This document shows, piece by piece, positions 22,481 through 33,131 of a stretch of DNA of 64,000 nucleotides; position 1 is the stretch's first letter; every line of letters starts with the position of its first letter. Source of the DNA: Chelonoidis abingdonii (taxonomy: Eukaryota > Chordata > Testudines > Testudinidae); the NCBI RefSeq assembly GCF_003597395.2, contig NC_133771.1, positions 135,900,889 through 135,964,888 on the forward strand. Direction: 5' to 3'. Position numbers and translations under genes: made by a program. The notes under the pieces are model-generated. The model made no database searches and was not told the origin of the DNA. It saw only the letters and a program-made list of their open reading frames with translations.

Positions 22481-22974
22481 AAGAGCACTTTAACAGCAAG
22501 CTACAGCAATGTGCTGTGGTGTACTATGCTAAACCTGGTGCTGCGGTTTGGGGACTTAGGAACTGTGTGCTGCTTGGTGCACATTTGTGCATATATCACT
22601 GCAAGTGCAGCTAACAATGTTGGATTGCTTGCTGTACATTTATGATGACCACGCTGTTTGCCATTGATCCGATGGGTAGTGAGTATACAAGAGCATTACT
22701 TTCACTGCCAGCAGACATTACATACCATGTGTTGTAAACTATTAGAGATGAATCACTTTCAAAATAAAAATTGTATTCAATTTTGAAAACAGCACCTAAC
22801 AAACATTCTGAAGAACATAATAGTACATACATTTTAGATTAAAAAAATTTAGGAACCTTAATAAATAAATCAGAGGAAGGAACATTGATGTCCTTTGTAG
22901 CTACACATACATCAACTGTGGCTCTGACATGTCCATGTATATGAAGCTGTGGTTGTCCCTAATTTCCCCCTAGT

Positions 22975-23330
22975 GTGGAGTGGTAGGTATAGGCATGCTG
23001 GCCCAGTGGCTATGAGAGATGCTGAGGACGGAGGAGGCATAGGGATGCATTACGATGCAGTTCTCCACAGACCAGAATGGGAGCTGAGCCCCTGTTTGTT
23101 GAACCTGGTTGTCTACAAGTGTCTGCGGCATCTTCATTTGCTGAGGGAGAAGGTCCATTATGTCCTGATGCATCTCTCTCTCCCTTTCCTGAGCCTTTCT
23201 CCTATCTGCTCTTTCCTTCTCTATCCAGTCTGTAATATTCACCCTACAGGCCCTCTGTTCATGGGATGATGCAGCATGAACTTGCAGGATCTCACAGAAC
23301 ATGTCCTTCCACGTCCTCTTTTTTTCTTCT
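22975..23330 (-). pseudogene. Myb/SANT-type second ORF of Harbinger, C-terminal part
   Basis: On the minus strand the remnant reads KKKRGRGRT-type basic sequence, then MFCEILQVHAASSHEQRA, then WIEKERADRRKAQEREREMH and DIMDLLPQQMKMPQTLVDNQ. This charged, glutamine-rich coiled-coil tail is typical of the DNA-binding accessory protein (Myb/SANT/trihelix type) that Harbinger elements encode convergently to the transposase. The N-terminal Myb domain is not visible. A GT-repeat (23356-23380) and a frame change cut into it upstream. Confidence 0.72.
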
Positions 23331-23355
23331 CCTTATCTGGGTCAGTTGTTTCACT

Positions 23356-23380
23356 GGTGTGTGTGTGTGTGTGTGTATGT
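23356..23380. repeat. (GT)n microsatellite
   Basis: About 11 GT units with one TATG interruption. The same repeat recurs near 29757-29780 in the duplicated noisy copy, and as a degraded CA-type run near 27023-27045 in the inverted copy. Confidence 0.9.
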
Positions 23381-23639
23381 GGCTGGGGTGGGGGTGGGGG
23401 GTACACCTGAAGGCTGCAACAGCCACAGCTACAGATAAAACACACAGATGTAAAGAAAATGAAACTTAGATTCATCAACTCCCCCCCATTGCATTGCTCC
23501 CCTAAATTGGTAAACAAGACATGCTCACTGGCACTTCTGCTTCAGAGTGCTTGTTCATGGCACCACTGACACCACCAGCAATGGTGAGAATGACCCTCCA
23601 GGGGTGATGGAAATGAGGAAGGAATTGCTTCACCTCTTG

Positions 23640-26600
23640 GTCCCCTATTCTGTCGTTCTGCTTCACCCTTTTCCCCTCCCAGCGCTCCTCTCATCCTTAT
23701 GCCTTTTGCCCTTCCTGTATGCCTCGTCCCTCGCTTCTCTTGCTTGCGCTTCCATGAACGGGTGCTTTTTCCTTCTTCCGTGGGCCTCCCCGCTTCCTCT
23801 TCCTGTCTGGATGTTTGCGTCAACCTTCGTGCCTCTTCGTGCACTTTTTGCTCTCCTCTGCAACTCTCTTAACGTCATGTGGCTATGACGGGCTGAAGTC
23901 TAGGAGCGAAAGGGCCAAGTCTGGTGCTAAATGTGCTTCCCACCGCCAACTCACTCTTATTTCTCCCCGCCGCGTCTCGCCACAGAGATATATCACCGTG
24001 GCTTCCGGCTTTATTCCTTGTGTTGCCCCTCACCCCACGACCAAAGCAAGGACGCGGACCGCAGCGGTCAACTGTCGCGACTCCACCCTGCCCCACACTC
24101 CTGGGCACGCGTCCAGGCTGTCCCACGTACCCCAGTTAGCTCACATTAGCTTGCTTTGACTTGACCATCGTTGTGCCGTCTACCCTTACACGTTGTGTTC
24201 CATATGCCCTGTATCTGCACTAAGTACCATACCCTCTCCACCGTGGCATATGAGCCCGGTCCCTTACATGGTGCCACTCCACATGCGCGTATGCCCTGTT
24301 CCTCACTAGTTTGCCACCTACCCAGTTCAGCTGCTGTCACCCATGCCCAGACCCGCCGCTGGTCCTATTGTGCCTCCATTGCCACTGGGGCACATAGCCC
24401 AGCAGCCTTGCCCCCACGTTCACCCTCACATGATGTTTGAACTTGCCCTTTTCATGCTTGTCCGCAGCGCAGCCTCAGCCGCTTCCCATTGTTTGTGCAA
24501 CTGCCCCGAGCATCTTTGTTTGGCTACACCGCTCCCAGAAGCACTCCTTCTTGGATAGATCGATCGATGGATCCCTGTCCTCTTGGGGAGTTACGCGCCT
24601 GTGCAGGCACCAGAGTCCAGATCAGTGTAAGACTGGACACTATCATGGCGCAGAGTCCTCAAGCTGAGCATCCCTTTTGACAGCAACGTTGCAGAGGTAC
24701 AAGCCGCTATCAAGATCGTACCTGGTTGCCCACGGGCCAGTCATCCCTGACCCAAGCCCTTGGCTGTTTCGCTACAGTTGGGATAGAACCTGGCTCTGTG
24801 GATCTGGGGCAAGGTTTGGAGGGCTCCACCTTGCACTACAATTTAACGCCCCGACATTTTGATATGGTTTACACCGCAGGAATTTGGTCGTGACCGCAAT
24901 ACGAGACGACTAGTGGTATTGGACGAACCTTCTCACGCATGGCTAGCTGGCTAAGCATTGTCGGGCTCCGGTAAGTGTCGGCTCCTCGACGTTCAGTTGG
25001 TAGCTGTAATGCATGCCAAGAGGCTGACCACACTGGGTCAGTCCGAGGACTTGCGCTCCTGCTCAGTTTGCACGCTACAATACGCTGGGGAGAGGTCGCT
25101 CTAAGGCGGGCGGGTTAAGGAAGGAACGAAAGTCTAACAGTGCCCTAGCATACCTGGAGGATTGGCGCAACAGCCTTTTAGCTGCACAGTTCCCCAGGAC
25201 CAGTGCAGCTCCTGCCTTGCAGGCTCGATCCTGCAACTGCGGCTGGGGCCGCCTTGGTCGCAGTCTAACTGCCGGCAACAGACCTGGGCTTCAGTGGTGG
25301 AGTGGACTATGCGTCCCAGTGTGTCTTGTTTCCGGCCTCCAGGCAACATCTGTAGGTGAAAGGTGTTTCTGCGCGAATTATACCCCCTGTGCCAGCAGAC
25401 ATCCACGAAGGTGATTCTCCCTCTATCGCACTGGGTGCGGCCGCTTTGCGTCTTGATCCGTTTTGGCCCTACTCAGCAAAGATGTGGCACATGAGAGCAC
25501 CCTGGAGCACTGCACTGAATTCGGGGTTTGGGGCCTGCTATGCGGAGAGGCTGCGGGCATGGCTTATTTCGTCCACACCGCGCAGCGTGGGGGGGGGGGG
25601 GCTTTGCAATCGCAGCCTTCCATTACCTGCAGGGGGGTTCCAACAGCGGCTGGCACGCTCGGATGTTCTCACAGTGGTGCCGCATGACGCACACCGCGCA
25701 TGGACTCGTTGTATGGGGGAGGTCTCGTTGGAATATTGGGCAACCCTTCCCTGGAGGGTGGTGACAGCACTGGCATGCGTTAGACCTAGGGGTGATGGCA
25801 TCCATCTTACAAGTTTTTCACGGCCCTGCTTGAACCGCCCTGGCTGGGCTGCTTTAGTTTGGGTGGTCCTGCTTTGCGCGGGGGTTGTTGGCCTCCCATG
25901 ACTCCACAGGTCTCTTCCAATCCTACCTTTATTCTGCATTCCCCCTGGACATGTATGCAGATGGCTTGGGGGATGCCCGGAGCAAGCGGTACTGACGCGG
26001 GAGGACGCCGGCCGTGACACAGCCACGGCCCATGGCAGGCCCGTCGCCACACGGACGCCCCACCTGTTTGGGTGCGAGTGCCGCTTGCCCCTTTTTAACG
26101 TTGCTGCCGTCTCTGCGCGCCCTACCTCCATTGATTCTGAAGTCGCGGCCCTGTCTGAACAGCCAGTCCATGGAACCGGACGACGGAAGTATGGGGCCCG
26201 GCCCTTGGGGTCGCTGAGCTGCAACGCCCGGCTGTTTTCGACTCTCCCTGGTCTGCGCCAATCCTGCAAGTTGGAGTCAAAGTGAGCCCAAGCTACGGGC
26301 AGGCCTTGGGTCAGTGTGTATACTTTTCCACATTCACAGTCACTCGCACTGCACCTTCCGTCCCGCTCACTTTCCTTATTTCTTGTCTTAGCGAGGTAGT
26401 CTCCCACACCAGTGGTCATCTGCTTTTCGTTGCCCTTGAGCTAGGCAGGGGGGACCTGCGCACGTTTGTTTTGCCAGGGCTGTCGTCCCTCGAAGTCTCG
26501 ATGACCACTTCCATCGGCTGTGCTCTGCAGTCCTGTTGAGGTTTCTCGGGTTCAGCCGCCTTAATTTCTTCTTGCTTGGTCGGACACTTTCTCCAGTCAT

Positions 26601-28440
26601 TGCGTGTCTTCGCAGGCCCTTCATGCTTACCTGGGCTCGCCAGCATCAGGCCCGGGTGCTACTTCAGCTGTGTGTCTCATGCCTTGTTCCCTCGTCACGG
26701 AGCAGGGTGTGGCTAACACTACCTCTGTGGACTGCTGCTCCTGTTCCCAGGCCCTGCTCTCTCTTCATAGTTTCCATCCAACGCGTTTTCCTTCTCCTTT
26801 CATACCTCGGAGGGCTATCCCCATTTGCTGGTGGTTCCGTGGTGGCATGCACACGCATTCTGAACGCAGACAGTGCCAGTTGAGCCTGTTTTTTCCACCT
26901 TTCGGGGCGCACGTGCATGGGGGGGTTGACTGCATCTCCTTTCTTTTTCTTTCATCTGTGTGTTTTTATCTGTAAGCTGTGGTGTTGCCGCTTCCGGTGT
27001 AACCCCCACCCCCCCGCGACTCCCCACACACCCACCACCGTGCAACACTGACCCACTCCGAGACGCACCGGGCGTGAGACGGCCTGTTCTGTACGCATCT
27101 GCAAAGTTTCCCGCGCGTCCATCCTCTGCCAGCAGGGCCTGTAGGTGATCTTCCGCTGGATAGCGACCGGCACGAGCGATCGGAGCAGGCTCAGGCACGG
27201 GCAGACGGAGATGCCTCCGGCCCCTATGGGATCTCTCAGCACATGCAGCATGCGCGCCCTTGTCGCCCCCCGGTTTCCTCCAGGGGCTCCGCTCCCTTTG
27301 GTCTGTGGAGCACTGCACTCGCTCCTGCATCTCATGCTCTCCGTCTCACGCATCTTCATACGCCTGGCCAGCCTATCCTACCCCTCACTCGGGGGACATT
27401 CGGGCCCCCCGCTTCCCTCTCCCTGACAGTCCAGCACCGTTTGAATGTATGTGGTAGCTACACCGGCCCTCACTGTTCCTTTCCTCTGCTTATTTCTTGG
27501 TTCCTCATTTTTTTCACTCTCCCATGTTCTGTCCTATTATGGTTTCCGCTTTGTTAAGGTCTGTTTCCACACATGATACATTTTTCATTTTGCAAGTGCA
27601 TTCCTGTTCCTCAGTTACATGGTCTGTAATGTTGCTGCGTGCGTAACTGCTTGTATACTCTCGCATCGGCTCATGGCCCCCAGCGTGGTGACATCAGTAC
27701 GCCAGCCATCCCACCATTGTTAGTGCCTTGGGCAGTGTATCTCCACACTTCACCAGCGCCCACCACGTTCTCAGTCCACGCATGCCAGGTTTACAGCACA
27801 TAGCCCACACCAGCCTATGCTGTAAGCTTGCTGTTAAGTCTTTTCCCACCTCTGACGCATGTCCAGCTGCTCTTTGCGCTCCTTGACATCCCCTTGTGTC
27901 TTGGTTGTTCACCTCCGCGACCGCGCTCCTCCCCCTTTTTACCCCATCCATGGCCACTTCCCCGCTTTGCTTTCACAGATTTTTCCGGACACTCACCAGC
28001 TCTCCCAACTGGGCTCTTTCCACATACCTCCATTAAGTGCATACCATTGAACAGTCGAACTTTCAACGTTCAAAACGACCGCCATTTACACAAGACTGAT
28101 ATTCTGCAACGTCTGCTGACGCCTGGTAGCTGCTTTTCTTGTGCTGTTGAGTGTGGCTAGGTCGGGTTGCCACTTTTGGTCGATGTGTTTTGCGGTTTTG
28201 TTATACGACATAATCTTTAATTCCTGGACGCACTCAGAAGTCCTGGAGGGTTGCACACTGTAGCTGGTATATTGGCTTTCTGCAGCTCAGGGGACAGAGG
28301 GTGAGTGCAAGAGCACCCCCAGACATTTGACTGGCATTATCCACCATAGTTACTATCGATCTAGCTCACTGGCAGCGGTCATCCTTCGCTTGTAAGCTTT
28401 TTGACCCGTCCTGTGTTATCTTCTCTCCACCCACCACGGG
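23640..28440. other. Noisy inverted copy of the local sequence (assembly artefact)
   Basis: Read on the minus strand from 28440 to 23660, this block follows the plus-strand locus in order, with dense 1-3 bp indels and a higher GC content. 28300-28345 matches 21965-22010, 28142-28265 matches the nested MITE (22059-22163), and 27295-27320 matches 23065-23085. 25870-25960 matches the CR1 end at 30920-31020, 25410-25480 matches 31350-31415, and 24935-25000 matches 32262-32320. 24525-24610 matches 32625-32705, 24130-24165 matches the Harbinger right end (33085-33110), and 23815-23885 matches 33355-33420. The fold point is near 28445. Open frames here, including a 293-codon one on minus (25538-26419), are not genes. 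Confidence 0.93.
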
Positions 28441-28449
28441 AAGGAGGCG

Positions 28450-30018
28450 AGCGAGCGCTACACAGGACTGTTACAGCTACAGTGGGTCACTTTCTCTTCC
28501 CGTTGGCAGATTGTTCATTACTTTGTGACTCAGTCAGATTCTGGGGGTTCCTGCCTCCCTTCCTTCCCTGACTCATGAACACATCTACCAGCCACATGTG
28601 TTGCAACCTCAGGACTGTCCAGATTTGGTTAAGATTTGTCGTATAACCCCCTTCGACAGCCCATTCGCACAATTGGCACCACTCTACCAGCCCTCACGCC
28701 CACACCATGAAAGATGCGCTACAGGCTCAGCAGGTGCCTTGACATGCTGCTGTGTTTTTGGTAGACTGAGGCACTGGCATTGTTTATTCACTAGATTGGA
28801 TGTCCAGTGTGGAGTCCCATGTTATCGTGCGTATTGTGTCTGCATCTGTGAGCAAGGCGGGGGAAGTTTGCAAGTGAATATGTGGTGGAGGAGCTGCTGT
28901 CTGCTGAGTTTGAACCACGCAACAAAGGGTTATCGATGAGCTCATGAGGCTGTCCAGCTCGGGGGTTTGAAGCACACTTTCCAAGCTACACAGCATATGT
29001 GCTGTGGTTGCTTTGCTCCCTGGTGCTCGCGTTTGGGCTACTGGCGTGGTTGCGCTTGGTGCACATTTTGCTTATCATGCGTGCGCTCAACTGTTGGTTT
29101 GCTTGCTGTACATTTATGCCACGCTTGTTTGCCATTGATCCGATGGGTGTGGTTCACAGAGCATTACTTTCACTCCCAGCGACCTTCATCACTGTGTTGT
29201 ACTATGAGATGTCACTTTCTATAATTGTATTCAATTTTAACACGCACCTACACCATTCTGAGACTAATAGTACATACTTTTTAGTTAAATTTAGGCCTTA
29301 ATAATAATCGAGAGAAGGACACTTGGTCTTTGTAGCTACACATCACTCACTGTGGCTCTGAACTGTCAATGTGTTATGAAGCTGTGGTTGTCCCTAATTT
29401 CCCTAGTGTGGATGGTGGTATAGCATGCTGGCCAGTGGCTATGAGGATGCTTAGCAGGAGGGGCTGGACTATTACGATGCATGTTCTCCCGGACCAGTGG
29501 GAGCTGAGCCTTGTTTGTTGACCTGGTTGTCTCTAGTGTCTGCGATCTATTCATTTTGCGGGGAAGAGGTCATTAGGTCTGATGCATCTCTCTTCCCTTC
29601 TGAGCCTTTTCTATCTGCTCTTTCCTTCTCTATCCAGTCTGTATTATTCCCCTCAGCCCTCTGTTTCATGGTGTGCAGCATGAACTTGCAAGATTCACGA
29701 CCATGTCTTTCCCGTCCTCTTTTTTTTCTTCTCCTTATCTGGGTCAGTTGTTTCACTGTGGTGTGTGTGTGTGTGTGTGTGGCTTGGGTGGGGTAGGGGG
29801 GGTACTGAATAGGCAGCAACAGCACGCTACATGATAAAACACAATGATAGTTACTAGTCATAACTCACCCTTTGATTGCCACCCCTAACATAGTCTCCTC
29901 AAGGTAACGACAACTGGCCACATGCATTCATGCTCAGAGTGTCTTTCTACGAGACCACTGCACAACAGCAATGGTGAAAATGACCTCACCGGGGTGGATG
30001 GAAATGAGGAGAATTGCT
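28450..30018 (+). other. Noisy direct copy of 21900-23637 (assembly artefact)
   Basis: The same order of landmarks as 21900-23637 with many small deletions: TTGGCAGATTG with the CTGGGGGTTCCTGCCT block (28503-28556), the MITE (about 28590-28690), the transposase block around GCACTGGCATTGTTTATTCA (28770-28789), the Myb-type ORF tail on minus (about 29590-29690), the GT repeat (29757-29780), and GGATGGAAATGAGGA (29996-30010). At about 30018 it leaves the copied segment and continues into sequence seen only once on the plus strand. Confidence 0.93.
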
Positions 30019-30904
30019 CGGTTGTATGAATATATAATATAAGAGGCAGTTGGCCGGCAAGATAGCAGCATTTTTCACAGGAGGTAGTGGATTTTTAGCC
30101 AATATTCGCTCTCCTGGAGTACAAGAAAGGAGAGCAGAACACCGGCGCTGAATCACCGGGGCTGTATGCTGTAGCATTTAAGGCATTAGTGCCTGCTGAA
30201 GTTTATTCATCAATGACTTGAGAAGTGGTCCTAAGCAGAAGAACGAATAAGGCTGCTACCTAGAAACCTTTCAGCAGGGCCCAGGCTGGCAGACACATCC
30301 ATGGAAGTTTCATCGGAATCTCTCAGGATGGATTCCAGGACATCCCTTTGTGCATAAACAACATGTTTCTACATGTGCCCCGTGCTAGCTGAAGAGGGCA
30401 GATGAAGAGATACATATTTTGTTGTAGCACTACTTCTTCTTCCAGTAAATTTGAAATTTGATTGCTGTGTACTGATAATTGCGGCATTTATGTAATGGAA
30501 TTTATTTTCACACCTTACCAGACGGTTTCTTCCGACTAGCTTTTGGGCTCACTTGTATAACTGCAGGGATTGTGGCTCATCACCAAATGGTATAGAAGAA
30601 ATGAGCGAAAACGGCCTGGCTTGAGCTCAGCTAGACCTCATTGTTGTCGCCCATATCCTTTCTCCTCTTCATTTTACTTTGCTGTTCATGAAGGGGCCTT
30701 GACTCAGACAATCATAAGTTGATGGTGGGTTCTGCCATAATACGTGATTCACTCTTTGGTAAATGCAAGTTGGCTCTGCAGATCGCCAAACAGATGTGTG
30801 CTTTCCTGTGTTTTCTGTGGGCCAGCATGGTTGTTGGCTTTCAGATGACTTGCCGTATCGCTCTATCCTCCCTCGCATCCAAGCAATCGTTCATAACATG
30901 TCCA
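30019..30904. other. Probable true continuation of the Harbinger interior
   Basis: About 890 bp with no recognised gene. It is mirrored in the inverted copy (26790 down to about 25965) and partly repeated after the 25-N gap. Local sequence quality is doubtful in its first 300-400 bases. Confidence 0.5.
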
Positions 30905-31420
30905 TTTGGAATCTATAGATTAGGAATGGAAGAGACCAGGAGGTCATTTAAGTCCAACAACCCCTGCTCAAAGCAGGAACAACCACTAAATATCCAGCAG
31001 GGCCCTTTGTCAAGCAGGCATTAAAAATCTAGTGGGATTCCATCAACTCCTAGTAACTCATTCACAGTGCTTACCACCTCCATAGTGAAATAGTTTTTCC
31101 CAATATCAACCTAGACTCCCATAACATTGAGTCACTTGCTTTTGCTTACTGTCATCTGCCAATGAGAACATCCTAGTCCATCTACTTTTGGTAACCTTCA
31201 GGTAATTGAGGTGCTATAAATAGTCCCCCACGTTCTCTTCTGTGGTAAATAAGCAAGTACACCTCAGCTCTCCTATAAGACTGTGGACTCAGCCCTAATC
31301 AATTTTCATTGCTTCACTGGGATGCTCTCCAATTTGTACCACTTCTTCTGTAGTGAGGGCCAAAAACTGGATGCATATACTCAGCTGTGCCTGCACAGTG
31401 GAATAGGGGGAATAATCATT

Positions 31421-31445
31421 NNNNNNNNNNNNNNNNNNNNNNNNN
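31421..31445. other. 25-base gap of undetermined bases
   Basis: Exactly 25 n. A fixed small gap of this size next to duplicated noisy sequence is what gap-filling software leaves when the two extensions overlap or overfill. Confidence 0.95.
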
Positions 31446-31805
31446 CGGTTGTATGAAACTATGAATATAGAGAGTTGCCGGAAGTAGCAGGCATGTTTCC
31501 AAGGAGGTAGCTGTGTTTAGCCATATTCCTCTCCTGACGGTTACAAAAGGCAGAGAGAGACACAGGCTGAAGTACCGGGCTCTGTATGCTGCTAGCCCAT
31601 TTAAGGCATTAGTGGCCTGCTGAATTATCACTCAATGACTTGAGAAGTGTCCTATCTACGAAGCAGAAGAATAAATGTAGGGCTCGTCTTCATACCCTAG
31701 GATAAATTCACACCTTCAGCCAGGGAACTGACATGATGCACTTGAATGATACAAGAAGTCCATGTTTCCATTGTGCTGATACTGGAGTGCAGCAGAAATG
31801 AAGAG
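31446..31805 (+). other. Second noisy copy of 30023-30430
   Basis: CGGTTGTATGAA, GGAGGTAG, TTTAAGGCATTAGTG and AATGACTTGAGAAGTG recur in the same order as at 30023-30220. The match weakens but can be followed to about 31805, after which CR1 sequence resumes. This is redundant assembly sequence. Confidence 0.85.
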
Positions 31806-31821
31806 CCCTTATCGCAGTGAA

Positions 31822-32624
31822 TTAGATAAAAGTTTTACATGTCAAAGATTCGGAAATTGGTGTCTCATCGTCCTTTGATCTGCTGGCAATGCTTCTACTA
31901 ATGCAGCCCAATATGCTGTTAGTCTTCTTGGAAACAAGGACACACTGTTGACTCATATCCAGCTTCTCATCCACTGTAATCCCCAGGTCCTTTTCTGCAG
32001 AACTGCTGCTTAGCCAGTCGGTCCCCAGCCTGTAGCAGTGCAAGGGATTCTTCCGTGCTAAGTGCAGGACTCTGCACTTGTCCTTGTTGAACCTCATCAA
32101 ATTTCTTTTGGCCCAATCCTCCAGTTTTTCTAGGTCACTTTAGACTCTGTCCCTACCCTCCAGCATATCTACCTCTTCCCCCAGCTTATTGTTATCTGCA
32201 AACTAGCTGAGGGCGCAATCCTCTGACTGACCCATGGGGCACTCTGGTTGATACCAGCTACCAACTAGACGTCGAGTAGTCGATCACTACCATTGAGCCC
32301 GACAATCTAGCCAGCTTTCTATCCACCTTATAGTCCATCCAATCCACACTTCTTTAACTTGCTGTCAAGAATACTGCGGAAGACCATATCAAAAGCTTTG
32401 CTAAAGTCAAGGTGTATCCCCTCCAACGCTTTCCCCATATCCACAGAGCCAGTTATCTCAACATAGAAAGCAATGAGGTTGGTCAGGCATGACTTGCCCT
32501 TGGTGAATCCATGTTGACTATTTCTAATCGGCTTCCTCTCCTCCAAGTGCTTCAAAATGGATTCCTTGAGGACCTGCTCCATGATTTTTCCATTTCTACA
32601 GCTGATCTGTACCTGTGCCTGCAC
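31822..32624 (-). pseudogene. CR1 ORF2 reverse-transcriptase remnant
   Basis: Target-primed reverse transcriptase of CR1, C-terminal half of the RT only. The minus-strand blocks are NSQHGFTKGKSCLTNLIAF and LDFSKAFDMV (about 32435-32530 and 32375-32420), the RT palm region, followed after frame breaks by FNKDKCRVLHLARKNPLHCY and EKDLGITVDEKLDMSQQC (about 31930-32095). The endonuclease domain and the YVDD-type active-site block are not visible. Several frameshifts make it non-functional. Confidence 0.88.
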
Positions 32625-33131
32625 AGGCTCTACTCCCCAGAGGCACAGGGATCCAATATCTTCTATCTACTCCAAGAAGGAGTGCATCTGGAGCGTGTAG
32701 CCAACAAGATCTGCTGGGCAGTTGTGCACAACAATGGAGAGCTGCTAGAGGTGCTTGCTCTGCTGGACAATCATGAAAAGGCATTTCAAACATTCATGGA
32801 GGTTTAAAGGCGGGTGCAAGGGGCCTTCTGGTCTATGTTTCCCCATGGCAATGGAGTTCACAATTGTGACCAGCGTGGCCAGTGTCTGGCATTGTGGGAC
32901 AGCAGCTGGAGGACTGTTAGGGTCAACATAGGTAACATAGTGTCTATACTCATGCTGGATTGACCAATGTACATGGACCATGGCTCAATGCCACTTGGAG
33001 AGGTGATGTTACTATGTCAGCATAACAGGGCATTTATATTGGAGGGACACAACTTTAAGTGTAGACCTGTGCACAACTAGGTCAATTCAAGGCAGCTAAT
33101 GTTGATCTAACTTTGTACTGTAGACCAGGCC

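Larger units (their letters stand above)
30905..32610 (-). mobile_element. CR1 LINE, 5'-truncated, minus strand
   Basis: The 3' end of the retroposon lies at about 30905 (reverse complement of AGGAATGGAAGAGACC and CAACAACCCCTGCTCAAAGC, the hallmark CR1 terminus). The ORF2 remnant lies upstream at 31822-32610. The element is interrupted in the assembly by the 25-N gap and the duplicated segment 31446 to about 31805. The inverted noisy copy shows that 31418 and about 31830 are adjacent in the real locus. The 5' end stops near 32610, where the CR1 similarity ends inside Harbinger sequence. Confidence 0.88.
20815..33131 (+). mobile_element. PIF/Harbinger transposon with internal insertions and assembly-duplicated core
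   Basis: Left end GGCCAGGTCTACACTACAAA (20815) matches the reverse complement of the right end, GGCCTGGTCTACAGTACAAA (33131). TTA lies directly outside both ends (20812-20814 and 33132-33134), the Harbinger target-site duplication. Inside are a transposase remnant on + (21330-22480), the C-terminal part of a Myb/SANT-type ORF on - (22975-23330), a nested 105-bp hAT MITE, and a nested CR1 (about 30905-32610, minus). The convergent two-gene layout is that of autonomous Harbinger elements. About 6.4 kb (23637-30018) plus about 0.4 kb after the 25-N gap is redundant noisy sequence, so the true length is near 5.7 kb, or about 4.2 kb without the CR1. Confidence 0.85.

Noticed and set aside
25538..26419. 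A 293-codon open frame on the minus strand, the longest without undetermined bases
   Set aside because: It lies in the noisy inverted copy, crosses mirrored CR1 and Harbinger sequence, is GC-inflated by read errors and has no protein family signature.
23640..27450. GC- and CpG-rich stretch that looks like a CpG island or bacterial insert
   Set aside because: Its order of landmarks is the reverse complement of the local AT-rich locus; the GC excess arises from read noise.
28680..28940. A third Harbinger transposase copy
   Set aside because: It matches 22195-22450 block by block, with flanking MITE and GT repeat also repeated, so it is the same copy read again with deletions.
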